Positions 26,557-40,400 of a stretch of 64,000 bases of DNA are shown here, one piece after another. Positions within the stretch are counted from its first letter, which is position 1. Every line of letters starts with the position of its first letter. Source of the stretch: Andalucia godoyi (taxonomy: Eukaryota; Discoba; Jakobea; Jakobida; Andaluciidae); the NCBI GenBank assembly GCA_009859145.1, contig VRVR01000031.1, positions 1-64,000 on the forward strand. The letters are read 5' to 3'. The translations under genes and the position numbers were made by a program. The notes under the pieces are model-generated. The model saw only the letters and a list, made by a program, of their open reading frames with translations, had not been told where the DNA came from and searched no databases.

Positions 26557-28356
26557 ATGCTAGCACGCAGTAGCGCTGGACAAGACGTTGGTCAATACGA
26601 TGAGCGTTTGACCCCACATCAGAATCGACTGCCTCGCACGGCGCAGATGCTGATGCCGATGCCACGGCCAGCGACATCCATAATCCCTGATCCCCCTTCT
26701 GTTACGAACGGTGATGAACCGGATGAACATGTAGAAATGAAGAGTCGTCAGTATCGAGCTTCTGTCCGTCGCCAAACAACACCACTTCGAAAATATCTTG
26801 ATTCTGATGAAGAAGATAGCGATGCCCCAGGTGTAAATACAGTTACTCAATCTGTTTCCGCAATACGGGTCGATGTTCAGGTACTTTCTCCAAAGCGGGC
26901 AAATGTCACGCACGATATTGTTGGGTTTCAGCGACAGTTAGCTATCCTGCAGCGATCAGTGCTGATGCAAAGCCACATGGAGCCGAATGTGAAAATATCC
27001 GCACAGCTGCTTCTACAGGAGGTGGATCAGATGATTGGCAATGTTTGTGATGCAGTTCAGTCTGCTGCAGAGTCGGATGATGTTATCACAACTTTAGTGG
27101 AGTGTGCTATCCGAACTGCTTCGGAGACCATGCGATCCGTTGCTGCTGTTGCAAGACATGATTGCAATGACGTCATTCACGAGGCCGAGCAACAAGCAAC
27201 CGAGAGTTGCGTATATGATGACAAGGACCATATGTTTAGCAGTATCGGATCGCGGATCCACCTGCGGCGCGGCCACGACGGTCGTCTGGAGACCGAATTA
27301 TCCACGATGTCGAGCATGCCGAAGCAATCCATCTGTAGACCAACGGAGCGTGTAGCAGATGTGTCGGCTGGATCGACGGTCCGGTTCGACGATGTGCTGG
27401 AGCTGTTCTCTGACGTCTCTAAGCTTAAGGAGAATCTCGTCGCTATCCGGTCTTGCGTGAATGCACGGTCCATTGAATGCTTTACAGCCGCACGAGCAGT
27501 GGTCGCCGAGGTGCGGCAGCAGTGCCAGTCCATCTTGGTGGACGTGCACTCTGCTGAGAAGGATGCGCAAGCGGCTGTTGTAGATGCTCGGAACCAGGCT
27601 TCGGATGTGCTACGCGCGCAGCGACAGTTGCGAGAAGAGAAAGAGCAGACCATTTGTGCTGCAAAAACGTTCATGGAAGTTTCTCATGGAAAACTTCTCC
27701 AGCAGTTGGAAGACATTCGACGGCTGGATGCGAAGTTCGCCAAAGTGAGGGCAGAACTCGGTCCGCGCTGCACGGTCTTTGTGATCGACTGCTCGGGGTC
27801 TATGATGGGTGCAAGCCTGGACGCTGTGAAAGAAGCTTGTCAGTCGTACTGCAAGTTCCGACAGAGCCTTGAGGAAGGAAATGCGGGGAAGGACTCAGTT
27901 ATGGTGGTGCGGTTCTCGCACGAAGCTGAAGTGCACTTGCCGTATGGGATGCTAGCAGACCTTGACAGAGTGGTTGCAGGATTGGATGCCGACGGAGGCA
28001 CCAACTTTGACAGCGCAATGGCAGTAACACTTGTGCAGATGTCGCGAATCAGTTTCAAGCTGCAGGACATGCGCACTGTAGTCATCTTTCTTTCGGATGG
28101 AGAGAGCAGCGTGTGCACGGCGGAAAGGGACGTGAAGGAGATCATGCGCTTGTCACCGCTTGCAGGCCGCATTCGATTCCATTCGGTGCTGTTTGGCACG
28201 GACACGGTCTCGTCTGCGCCGCTGCACAATCTCGCCAACGCCGCATTGGAAGTGGCGGCTGCCTCGTTGTCTTCTTTCGGTATGGCCAGTTCTTTCGAGC
28301 GCACCATCGACGGTGTCATGTTGAAAGATCTGTTCGTTCGCATGGCAGAATCCTGA
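26557..28356 (+). CDS. Coiled-coil protein with C-terminal VWA domain
   Basis: 599 residues from the ATG at 26557. The first 110 residues are polar and probably disordered. Helical coiled-coil segments span about 120-200 and 255-405 (ending DIRRLDAKFAKVRAELGPR). A VWA domain fills 407-595: CTVFVIDCSGSMMG gives the MIDAS D-x-S-x-S, GGTNFDSAM the MIDAS Thr, and VVIFLSDGESS the MIDAS Asp. The metal site is therefore complete, and the domain should bind ligands or partners through a divalent cation. There is no signal peptide or membrane span, so it is probably cytosolic. It is convergent with the RNF213-like gene, 69 bases apart. VWA proteins of the TerY class accompany TerD in bacteria, which matters given the TerD gene at 43.7 kb. 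Confidence 0.85.
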   Translation: MLARSSAGQDVGQYDERLTPHQNRLPRTAQMLMPMPRPATSIIPDPPSVTNGDEPDEHVEMKSRQYRASVRRQTTPLRKYLDSDEEDSDAPGVNTVTQSVSAIRVDVQVLSPKRANVTHDIVGFQRQLAILQRSVLMQSHMEPNVKISAQLLLQEVDQMIGNVCDAVQSAAESDDVITTLVECAIRTASETMRSVAAVARHDCNDVIHEAEQQATESCVYDDKDHMFSSIGSRIHLRRGHDGRLETELSTMSSMPKQSICRPTERVADVSAGSTVRFDDVLELFSDVSKLKENLVAIRSCVNARSIECFTAARAVVAEVRQQCQSILVDVHSAEKDAQAAVVDARNQASDVLRAQRQLREEKEQTICAAKTFMEVSHGKLLQQLEDIRRLDAKFAKVRAELGPRCTVFVIDCSGSMMGASLDAVKEACQSYCKFRQSLEEGNAGKDSVMVVRFSHEAEVHLPYGMLADLDRVVAGLDADGGTNFDSAMAVTLVQMSRISFKLQDMRTVVIFLSDGESSVCTAERDVKEIMRLSPLAGRIRFHSVLFGTDTVSSAPLHNLANAALEVAAASLSSFGMASSFERTIDGVMLKDLFVRMAES

Positions 28357-28364
28357 TCCAAAAC

Positions 28365-28370
28365 AATAAA
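28365..28370 (+). terminator. Polyadenylation signal AATAAA of the VWA gene
   Basis: Starts 9 bases after the TGA of the VWA gene, in a 69-base spacer shared with the 3' end of the convergent RNF213-like gene. Confidence 0.65.
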
Positions 28371-28425
28371 AGAAGTGTACAACGAAAATCTTTTATCATC
28401 AATGCAACAAGAGCTGTGGTCTTTT

Positions 28426-31400
28426 TCATGCCATGTCGTCAAAATCATCCAGGACTTCCCTGCGAACGGTTTTAGGCTTAGTCTGTACTTTGGGCTTGCC
28501 CATTGGAGGTCCGGCGCGCGGAATACCTGGAGTATGCGAAAAAGAAGCAGAAGCAGAAGAACCAGGAGTAGGATGATTATTGCCTGAACCAACAGAAGAT
28601 GAGGATTCGGGATTGGGATCCAGGGAAAGAGAAGAGAATGCAGCCGACATGGAGGTTTCCGATTCGTGCAAAGCAACCGCGCCTTGCTGCTCAATAACTT
28701 CGTCGAGCAAAGCAAACGATTGTGCGAGGTGTCTCAGCAAGAGATTCCCCGGCAAATCCGAGAAGATACCGGCATCCGCATCTCCCGGCAGGAAGATTTG
28801 GAACGTCTCTGAAGCAAACACGTACGAAAGCGGCATGGTTGGCGGAATTGGGCACGGATCGGTGGACAGATATCGTACAGCAGTTCGACACATTCCCGAT
28901 TTGAGCATTTGCTGTTGCGCGGGTGTGAGACGACTGGTGAAGAATTCCGTTGCTGATAAACGGGCGTCCTCAGGGAGATCGTCACGCACCGCAGGGTTGT
29001 TATCCACAAGCGACAAACCAATCGTGTCTTCGATCAGCTCAAACAGCGACACGATCTTGGAGACGCTTATCAAGGCTACATGCGACGTCTGGAAGAAATG
29101 GTCTCGATTAGCTACAAGAATGTCTTTGGCGAAATCTCTCAACATCACGGAAGGATCGGGATTGACGCGAAGAATTGTCGCAAAGACAGTGGCGAAAGTC
29201 TCGATCAGCGTGGCTGGCACCATGCACTTTTTCGTGAACTCCTCCTTCACAAGTGCAACTTCTGTGATCGTTAAGGGTTCCTGTTTGATCTTACGTTGTA
29301 CGGCGCGAACCACATTCTGCGAACCACCGAAAATCTCATCCGAGTACTGCACCTTCGTCAGATCGCTGACGTCGATGATTGCCTTGTTGCTCAGCAGGCT
29401 GGCACCGCTAACGTCCTCCGCAACTTCCCATTCGTAGGTAGTCAGCCGCCCGGCACCGTATTCGAGTCCCTGGTGAGACCACTCGCGGCATACTACAGCG
29501 ACGTGCTCGAAGCCGTCGCAGTGGATGATGTGATCCGTCGTGTTAATCTTCGCAAGTGGAACAACGGGGAACTTGCCGCCGCCATCTTCCAGAGACAGCC
29601 GCGGGAGAGACGTGAGGAAGCGCCCGACAGGAGGATCGATTTCCTGCAGCTGACGCAGAACATCGTTCTGCAGGTCGGCAAGCGCTTGGATGACGGCAGT
29701 GAGCACGATGCCTTCGTCACGATCATCGAACACGGCAAACGCGATGGTAGAATCGATGGTGATCTCGGGGGGCACCGGCACACGGGCAATGCACTGGAAG
29801 CGACGGACGAGCGGTGCCGCCTCCTTCCAAGCATTGGCGAATTCGTAAAACTGACCTCGCAACTGCGGATGATCTGCAAGCAACTGATTGAAGGTCATCG
29901 CCTTAGTGACACGTCGACTCGTTTTCTGATGCACGATGCTAGACACGGCGCGCGCAAACTCCAACACAGGCTGCAGCGCGCTTATTGTCTCCAACTTTTC
30001 GCACTTCGTGAACAGCAAGTTCAGCACAGGATATCTTTCGCGGCAGCCGGTAACGTTCATGAAGGAAGATTGTACGGCCTCATCGGAAGGTGAGTCACGC
30101 AGGCGCCAAACGGCAGGCCACATATCGGCTCTATAGTCAACATCCGCGATGTCATTATGGTTGCACTCTGCAATCTCCAACGGCAGTCGGGACTCAAATG
30201 CACGGTCCGTAATCGCCATGCGGCTCGCTGCCTCGAAATCACCAACCGCGCCCTGTGCCGACCCGTCGGCCATCAACGTGGTAAGCTCCTGTGAAAGAAG
30301 CATTTCCAGGCGGTCTCTTTCCGCTGCGCGTTTCAGCAGAGTGCAAGGAATAGTCTCAGCAGTCGAAAGGAGTTGCCGAATTGCAGAATGCACGAACACG
30401 CATGTGTTTGCAGGGGAAAGGTTAAGCAGCTCCGGAAGAACCTGCATGTCAGAGGCAATGTGGGCGCACAGCGATTCTAGAGGGACTGCGACACCCAGCG
30501 TTACGACAGGACGGTCGAGAAGAAGAGTCGGGATACACATCGACATGTGCAACAGCAGTCGAATGACGCGGAACTGGATGGCATTCATCCCCCGAACAGC
30601 ATCGAATTTGAAGAGCTTGGTTGGATCGATATTGACGTAGCCGGGCTTGATAGCTTCCTTTCCGAGGATCGCTGCAGCATTGTCTCTCGTCAACGGCGCT
30701 GCGTCGATTCGCGTGACACCGTTGCGGACAGTTCCGTAGCCGTTCACTGCACCGATGGGCTCTCCGCATATCGGGCACGTGCCGGTCTCAACCTGGTTGC
30801 CACAGTCATACACGAAATAAAGTCCACCACAATTGCAACGGTACCGCGTCACGCGGTCCGTCTCTTTGGAAAGTTGCGCCAACACCGCAACAATCTCGTC
30901 ATTTTCGGCAGCTGTGGGGAGGAACAGATCTGCCAAAACAGCTGACGAAATTTGTCCGCGTGCTAGACAGGCAAACAGTGACTGTAATCCTGGCTCAAAC
31001 AGATCAGCGGCCAGACGGAAAATGAGAGACGCAACTTGCGAGGAGAACACAAACGACGTACCGTTTTCAGGCACCTGTCCAGAAACCACGGCGAGCCAAT
31101 CAAAGCCCACAACGCGCGGATACTTGCAATCCACAATGTAAGACAGTGCTTTTCGGTAGGACGGGTCCAGCGCGTTGCGAAGGCCCACATCCTCGTTCAG
31201 CAGCCGACGCACCTCGGTTACGAACATATCCATCTCTTGTTGCACAGTTGGCCAGACCTGACCAATAGACCAGGTTCCCGCGAGGAAGAGGAATGTGGCG
31301 CGAACTCGGTCCGGATGCAAGAGATCTGGGATTCTAGCAATACTGCGGGTGGAAAGATAGTCAAGGAAAGTCGAGAAGGCATCCGTCACACCCGGGAGCG

Positions 31401-34400
31401 AATTGAAGACGGGGCATCCCACAGGTCCAGAAGATTCATCGAGGACAGTCGTTTCTTCTGCCCACGGGACATCGAGGAAGTGCAAGATGTTGAGCCTGTC
31501 GCTGGCGAACTCCTCAATTTCGCTCGTTGTACCGAGACCCACACCTACTTGTTTTAATAAAAGAACCTGAACAGCGCGCAGATATCGGCAGTTCCCACTG
31601 GACCATGAGTTATGGACATCATTCAAGAGCCTTACCATGGCACTTCCGTTATCATTCAGCTCATTCAAGTGCACGTCGGCAACGTTCTTCAGAACCACGT
31701 ATACGCACGCCACGGCAGATGCAAGCAGAAGCTTCGAACCACAGTTGGCAGGGTCACGAAGAATCGCAAATGACCGCGCTGCAGCTCGCAGCCAGAGATT
31801 CTGATCGTCGTCGAAGTCAATGCCGACCTCGTCATCCGCAAGCACGTCGATCAACCGATCCACAACAGCGATGAAAAGTGGAGAGTCATAGAATGGCTTT
31901 TGTGCCGGAATGCGATTGAGTGCACGGGATAGTATACCCAGCCGAGAACCAGATCGGGTAAGTTCTGCATCGGCGAAACAACCAGCGGTTACAGCATCAA
32001 GGACTGATGTAACGCTAATCTTCTGAGCAATGTACTTGAGACATGGGATCACAAAAGGTACGAAGCATTCGCGGTCAGCTTCTTCAAGAAATTGCGCAAG
32101 TGAAGGCAACATCTTACCATTGCGGATAAAACGGTTCAAGAACATGACGTAATCTTCCAGCAAGGCGGTGTCTTGCCTGCCAGTAACATCCTGCAACAAG
32201 CTCATGGCAGTCTCCCAGAATGCTTCATCGTCGTCATCCAAAACAGAAAACGCAAGTATGACAAGATCGTTGCGCTCGAGAGACGGATTACGATGGAAGA
32301 GCGTGGCCAGCTCACGCAGGATGCGAACCGACGGCAAAAGTTTCCTATAGCCAGAGCGCTGCAGCAGGATGGTGACCTCGGTGAGATCTTGCAGCCACAT
32401 TTCGATATGAAAATCGGCAGCGTCGCGTTCCAGTTGCGCATCGTCCGAAGGACGAATTGCGGCAGTCAGCGCTGCAAGAAACTGATCATCAAAGGACACC
32501 TCAGCATCAAAGTCTGTCATCGAATCCGAAATCTCGGAGCGGAGTTTGGGGGATGAAAATGAGGACATTAATCGTAGGCGCATGTCAATCTGCCCGCAGT
32601 TTTCAACGTACAAGCGAATGGCAGTCGGTAACTCGCAGTCGCTATCGATGTGCACATCCTGCAGTACCCGTCTGACAATCACGCGATGTGCCTCCAGTTG
32701 CTGTGCGGACTGGGCGACGCCGCACAACGTGCTCAGATACGTCACAAAGTCCTCGAACAGCGCGAGTGCAGAATCGGAGCCAGCAATCAAGTGTTCGGGA
32801 ACGACGATGCTGGCTCCCAGTTCCTCGAATAGCCAATCAGCGATTTGAGAATCAGCAAGCGCATTGTCCTTTGCGTGGCTCTCAAACTCGACACGCGCCT
32901 GAGAAAACTTTGCGAACAAGACATGGGCAAACGGGAACCGATACGAACCGAGACGCGGGACATGTTTTCGATTCACCATCTGAGCATCAACGCGACCATT
33001 TCCAAGAAAGGGCTTCTGAATGAGAGGAAAGAGGACATGCGCACAAGTCCGGTCCAATATTCCGGCAAGCGAAGCAGGTAGAGCATCGTCGACATCGGAA
33101 GTGACAACCTCCATCATCGCCATATCCTCGAGGGCCTTGATGGCCAACACCATCGGCCACAGAAGATGTTTGCGGATAGTTTCCGCTCCTGTTTCTAACA
33201 GAGAGCCATTCATGAACATCTGCCCAGTTGCCCGAGCCAAGTCAGAAAACCAAGTGGCTGACTTGGCAGTCTGCGCCTTTTCGACAAAGTGGCGAGAACA
33301 GCGAATCAAGATTTTGCAAAACTGGGAAGAAGCTCTTGCACGACGACAGTGATCACTCATTATTTGTGACGGCACCTGAGCGTCTTCGGCAACTACCAGG
33401 TTTAGCGCTCGAGGAAGCGAAGCATACACGCGTTCTTCCAAAGTCGCATCGTCGGTCAGAATGATGTCGCGGATTGCCCGCTGCATCCACGGCATCAAGT
33501 CAGACGGCTGGTCTGTAGATGCAGTGCGGTGGAAGTGCAAGTGTTCCCATCCCGCGATGAAGACAGTGCGAAGCTCTCTGGACGACTCTTCCATATGGCA
33601 AGGCGCTCTGTGGCAGAGAACAACAACTCGCTTGCGGAGATGCGTACCGTGCTGTGCAGTCTCCCACTGTGACAGCATGTCTTCCAGAAGATTTAAAACA
33701 TTGAGGAAATGCTCAGCTTGATCAGTAGCGTGCATTCGTACGACGTATACAGTCTCGTGGATGGACCGCAGGAAATCTTGGAAGTTCTGGGCAAGTTCGA
33801 ACTCGGCCTTTACACCCGAGAGCATGATCACGTGCGCAGACTGTGGCATCACTTCAGACATGCTTGAGAACTGATCGAGGAAGCAGTGCGCAACCGCTAG
33901 TTTCGGCCTACTATCGTCGAGCAAGAATTCCTGTAAACTAGTGGGAAAGCAGTGATCTGCAACAAAGTGCAAATGGTTCGCGACTTGTTCTTGTGATTGT
34001 TGAGCCAGTTTCGAGTAGCGCATTCGGGCAACACCATCAAGAGTCATCAAACGGAGCATGGATTCCTTGCACGCCTCCATGAGAGCATGACCACTATGAA
34101 TGGAGTGCATCAAGAAGACAAGAGAGGGTACCGTCTCCGTGGGATCGTATCCCACAAAAGTAGAAGAAGCATCATGACCATCTGCGTCCGAAACGGAATC
34201 CACCCATCGACGAACTGTATCGCAAATGTTCTTCAGATCGTTCGAGGATTGCAGCACATCGGCAAATGACGCATTCTGCTTCTCGAAACGATTCAAAAAC
34301 GGTGGATCTGCGTTGCGTACGTCCTCCTGGTCCATGAGGACAACGCACTTAAAGCCATCAGCAACCGTGCAGACTGGATTGGAGAAAGCTCCGATGGCGA

Positions 34401-37400
34401 CACGGCAACTGCGACGCCCGCCGACAATGACGTAGTGTTGGTTCAGAACATCGTACAGTGAAGAGTAGATGCCGTCGTGCTTCCGTAACACCAGCACACG
34501 GCCTTGTTCCATACAAAGAATGATACGACTCAACACTTGGTACCGGTAATCGTCGCACTGATCTCCGGGCCACAGACTGCCCCGAAGAATGAGTGGATTT
34601 CGTTGATTGGAAGTTTGGATCACCGATTTGAGGATGGAAAGCGACGAATCAGATGACGTGATCATCATCAGATGCCGGGATAGCGAATCTTCCAGATTGC
34701 TTTTAATCAAATGCATGACGTCATGTGTTCGAAAATCGAATGCGAAAACAGACGAAGAGAACTTGTGGCGGAACTGATCAATAATCGACGGGCTGGCTGA
34801 AGGCATACCGGAAAAATTGCGCTGCACCGCTAATACGAATTCACGACTCACCTGGCCGGTCAACACAATATTACGATGCATAGCCTTGCAGAGCGAATAA
34901 AAATCACGCAGCCCGTGAAAGTTCTCTCGTAGCTGGTTTTTGTAGTAATGATTGTAGGCATCCGCCAAGTTGGGAACAATATCGTTGATTTGGTGCATGT
35001 GAACCGACGATGCGCCGATCAGCACCCGTGCGGTAACTTGCAAATCCCCCACCGACAGATCGGGCCGGGACAAATGGACCGCGCGGTTCATCTTGGCGGC
35101 ATCGAGTCCCCAGTTGGACACGCCAACGACGGCCACTTCGGGCATCTCTCCGGTACTGGGTTCTAGCAAATTGTGGAGGACCTTGAGCGGATTGTGAACG
35201 GAAATCTCAGCCAGCCCGACCTCATCGAGGACGACGACAGAAATCACAGAGTTGGCCCCGAACTTGCGTTGATAGTCAACTGCCTTGTCAAAAACCTTCT
35301 TGATGCCTTCCGATGTGGATGATTCGCTCCCTTGGTACGAGACAAACTGCAGCTGCGGAAACTTCTTGAAATATGAATGACTGGAATCCTTTCCCCTTAC
35401 GGACTGCTGGATTAAGGAGAGAGACAGTGACTTGCTGCATCCGGGTTTTCCAACGACAAACAGCGGAATCTTGTTAAGGATGCAGACAAGCATCACAAAC
35501 ACGTTCTCAATGAGTGCGGCGTTGGGGGCGACCTCCTGATCCAGCACCATCATAGACAAGTACGACAGGCCTTCGATGTGGATGATGTTCTGAAACAGAG
35601 TACCGTCAACCAACGACGCAATTTCTGATTTGTTCATGACCGCAACAATTGTGTCCGCAAACAGTTTGCGAGCCTCCACAGTGGGAAGCCGAGCATGATA
35701 TGCGTGTCCGAGAGCTAGCACAGTCGCCCGTAGCCAATTTGGAACATTACTCACACGATAGAAATGATGATAGTCATACCCCGTCATGAGAGCGCCGGAG
35801 CGAAGCAGCGGCACGAGATGTTCTGAAAAGAATTCTAAGAGAAGAAGGAACCTATTAACATCTCGGAGGCTGACTGCAGCATCTGCCTCCACCGCCTTGA
35901 CAAACCTTTGCGCCCTAATCACAAGTTGAACCACGAGATGGTTGCGATTGTCTTGGAGAAAGTCTGCGTTCTTCATAGCTTCCGAGTCAGCAATCTTCTT
36001 GAGCACCATAGCTTCAATGTAGCGCTCTTCCTCGACATCATCTAATCGGCCGAAATCCCACACATATTCCATCATTGTTTCCGGTAGTGGATGCACGCGG
36101 TACACAAGCTCCGTCGACTTGTCACGACGCTGCGCAAATTCTGGTCTTTCAAGACGCTTGATCCGGATATTTAGGCCAGCGGACACTGCTTCGCCGACTC
36201 GACGTCGATACGGGTTGCAGGCGCACAACAACGAGACAGGCGGCAAGATTGCCCGATCTCGGATCCTACGATGGCAAACGACATCGTTGAGCAGGCCGAG
36301 ATGGACGGATGTGTTGATTTCATCGAAAAACAGCCACACTGGTACCCCTCTTTCTATCGATATCTTCTCCGCGTTAAGAACTTGGTCTTCGATATCTGCC
36401 GCCGATATTCCAGCGTGGACAAGAAAAACGATGAACTCGACAGCGGATACCAATGCCAAGTAGCGGATGAGACTTGTCTTTCCGCAGCCTGTCTCTCCCA
36501 TCAGAACGACTGGCACGTTTGCCTGAATCCTTGCACTGATTAGCATCATCTTGACAAAATTGTCCAGCGTCAGTGCGTATTTTCCGTCATCAGGCTGGAC
36601 AAGACGTGGATTCTTGCAACAAATTTCAATCAGGCGAGTTCGCAGCTCCGTTGCAGTGGCATTGGCAAGCGCATTTGCATTTGCACCCTGTGCCTTTAAC
36701 AGCTCCACAAGTCCCTGCGGCATTGTTTCCTGCCGTCGCGCAACTATCGAGACTACGCTCGTGTTGGAGTTGTGGAAAAGGATGAGCAGTTGGTCTGTTT
36801 CCTCCCATTTCTTCATGCCGTTGAACCGGGCGTCGGCGACAGACATCGACCCATGTTGCTGTCGCTGCACAGCCCGGAGCGTCTTCGTGTTACGCTGCGC
36901 AAGCCCGCGGCACATTTTGACCATGAAAGCGACCAGGTCGCTACGCGCGGTAGTTGCACCGCGAGAAGACGCTTTGATTGTACTCACTTTCCAGAAGACA
37001 CTCGTGGACATTTTGCGTAGCTGCACGGCGAGAGTGTTGACGAAAACGCGCACTGTCGCGAAGGTGAAATCGTGATGTTCACCTTCGACAAGATATCTGC
37101 GTAAAAGAGCGCGACATTCGTCAGCAGACAAGGCAATGGCGGCTTTGGGACCGGAAAACAACACGTCGACGGTGTTCAAGGTGTCGGCGCTGAGAGCGTG
37201 AAGGTATGCACACACTACTTGTGTAGGGTTCAGCACATAATTGGAAACCTGCAGACGGTCCCACTGAAGAGTGGGAATTTCCAGGCTCCCAAGCATGCTC
37301 AAAAGCGGAAGGTCCTGCAGTTGCTTCTCATGGGTATTCGAAATCTCGACGTAAACGTATGGGAATGGGCAGAAAAGGGGGCGAATGTCGGAATCAGAAA

Positions 37401-40400
37401 GAAGACACCGAGAAACCAAGATCTGGTAGAGAAACTGATGTACCTGTGCAACATTCTCCACGTGGTGAATGACAACATGCAATGCAACTTGCTGAGGGCC
37501 CGCTGCCATAGAGACAGCACGAGCAAGAGAACGCATCACATCTTCTTTGCTGACCAGCGCTCCCAGAGCGATTGACACCAGCCGCAACTCACGACTGGTT
37601 GCGTCAATAGCTATGACTTCAGACTTTCCGAGTGCCGGCAGATCGCTCTTGACTACCAGGGTCGAGACGTTGTCTGCCGTTGCCATTGCCCCAGACAGAG
37701 CTCTCTTGATCGCAACACTTGTGAGTCTTGGAGGAACAAAGGCTACTTCGAGTTTGAGACTGATCATCACGCTCTGTGCAGAAGTTCCGCATATGATTCC
37801 CAACGTGAACGGCTTGACCATCTGCGTGACAACTGCAGTACTCTGCAATCGGATTTGGTCCAGCGCAAAATTAAGCAGCTGCAATTGAAGGACGTGCGGA
37901 AGAACGAGAAGATACGTGGCAGGCTTTGAGGGGTTGCGAAGGTTGTCCGAAAAGCATCTGCGTAGGAAAAGTAATAGCTCCTCGAATCGCGTCTGCGGCA
38001 TGCAAAACAGAATGTTGGCCGTAGGCAGGGGCCGAAACTCTTTCCGTTCATGAGAATATTGTACTTCAATTAGAGTTGAAACCAAAGTTTCTGGAGTCCG
38101 CGCCTCTATGACCTGGATACCAGTGAAAGAAATGGGAGTCTCCCTTTGCTGTCTTCCTGTAATACCGTGCAGCACACGCTGGTAGAGCATCTGCATCATC
38201 TCCGACACAGATGCAATGCGCTTGCAACAGTGTTCGCGGAAACGATCACGTGTCAACAAGTCTTGTACATCGAGTTGAACGGTTTCGAACCGTGGAAGAC
38301 CATCGACATGGAAGGCCACATCGGTAGGAACCGGACACATGAATGCCATAATCGACCGAACGAGATTCACGTCATCTTGCTCGCATCGGTCCGAGAAGAA
38401 CCGTTCGATGACATTATAGAGGCTGGGATGCACAAAACTGAGAAGGTGATGAGCGTCACTGCAGAGAGCATCCTGCACAGCTGAGGACCATTCTTCCATG
38501 GTCTGACTGCATATGTCCTTGGCCTGGAGTAAACTGTCATGCTGGCCATCGCCAAACGAAATCATTGGTTCGATGCATCTCAGTGCCTGTTCCAGCGGGC
38601 CGCCAAATGCAGAAAGGCGGTTCAGATTGCGCACAATCTCCTGCATCGCACCGACGACTTGAATGAATCGCTGCATAGCACCGAAAGTTGCGCCCGCATT
38701 CGCACCGGGGCTGGCAAGCGCCTCAATCTCCGCCGCTTGTTGATGCGAATTGACTAACAATAATGCCCGACTGCATAAATCTGACAGTTCTTCTGATTTC
38801 AGCCGGAATTGCGGTCCTTCGGCGTCGTACGACACGACATGTGTTGTGTCGTCTGCTACAAGACGTAGTCTGCCGTGTTTGACACAGTCCAAGACAATGG
38901 TCCTGGTCGCCTCCGCACGGTTTGCAACGCCGGTGTAGATGCGCAAAAGTCCGTGAGCATGCAGTCGACACTGGTCCAGCTTGGCGACAATGTTTAGCAG
39001 AATATTGCCGGCGGAGTCCAGCAGTGGAAACAGCAGCCGGAAGAATGAGTCGGCGTTCCGAAGAGCTCCAGTGTTGAAGTCTGTCGAGAAATTGAGAAAG
39101 AACTCGTGGATCTCCACCGCATCAGCAATGGTCTGCGCTCGGAGAAACTGGTCAGCATGTTGGTCTACACTATCAATCAGATTTCGGGGATTACTGTTTT
39201 CGCGTTGGAAACGGAAGCACAACTGCAGAAGATCTGAGCTGAGAGCCATCTTCTCCAACAGCAGCCACCCAGGAAGACTCTCCAAGGAGTTCAGGCTGTC
39301 GAGACAAAATCCTGAAGACCACGCTCGCACTCGATGGAGAAGAATCAGAGTTTCATCAAGCGCGGTGCAGTAAGTCTCGAGTGACGTATCTTTGGATTCA
39401 ATGACGCCAATCATTCTCAAAATGTGCTGGAAAGTTGACCCAGCAAAAACCGTGTCTTCACTATGTAAGACTTCTTGAACAATGTCACGTAGTGATCGAC
39501 AGCGGCAATCCACGAGGTCGACAGACAAAACGGCTTTCAGAGCATCAACGAATCGAACTTGATCCGGCTTTTTCACAAACGATTTGTTAAAGCATTCGTG
39601 ATTCAACTTCGCCAACGATTCGTACGCTGTATTCAATGCATCTACAGAATTGATTCCTTTCAAAATCTCACGCAGAAATGCAAGTTTGGCAGATCTGATC
39701 GTTTCTGTTTTAAAGAAGCACTGAATAGCGGATTCGAACTCTTTCAAAGTCGGGCAGATCACATCCTCCAACACCGTCGCACACGATCGAGGCGCATCCT
39801 GCTGCAGAGGCGCAGTCTGTCGATCGCCGACATATCGCAGATAATTCTGAAAAATGCGAGTGGAGTAGAGTTGGCGGAAGGTATCACAATACGACAGGAA
39901 TCCATCATGGCATTTGTCGAAATGCGGAGAATCAACCATTTTCAGTGGAAGGTCGTCCATCTCCTTTTGCATACGATCAATGTCCTGCACGTACACTAGC
40001 GCATCCTGAGCGTCTTGTTGTCGACAGTACTCGTACATGGAACGAAGGGCGGAGACCTGATCGCAAAATCGATTCAGAGTGGCATCCAACTCGAGCATAA
40101 CATGTTGTGGGTCCCTCTTGGCAAAACCAGCAAGTCCGAACAAAACAATAGCGTTGGACGATTCAGTCTTGGCAAATGCAGAAAGACAGCGGATGTCGCG
40201 GGCGACAACGGTCATGTGTTTCATGGAATCGCCGATGGTGCGGAAGGCACTCAGCACCGGCATGAGCCAGTTTACACGAGCACGCAACGCATCCAGCAGC
40301 AACGGATTGTTATAGAGAACAAGCATGCATTCATAAAATCCGGAAATCCGAAAGAGATCGACAGCACTGTTCACACTGGCAGACGCGTGGACTACCGTCG

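Noticed and set aside
29296-30093. 265-codon plus-strand frame antisense to the RNF213-like gene
   Set aside because: It mirrors a strongly coding minus-strand region, lacks domain character, and is one of many such shadows across 28.5-42.8 kb.
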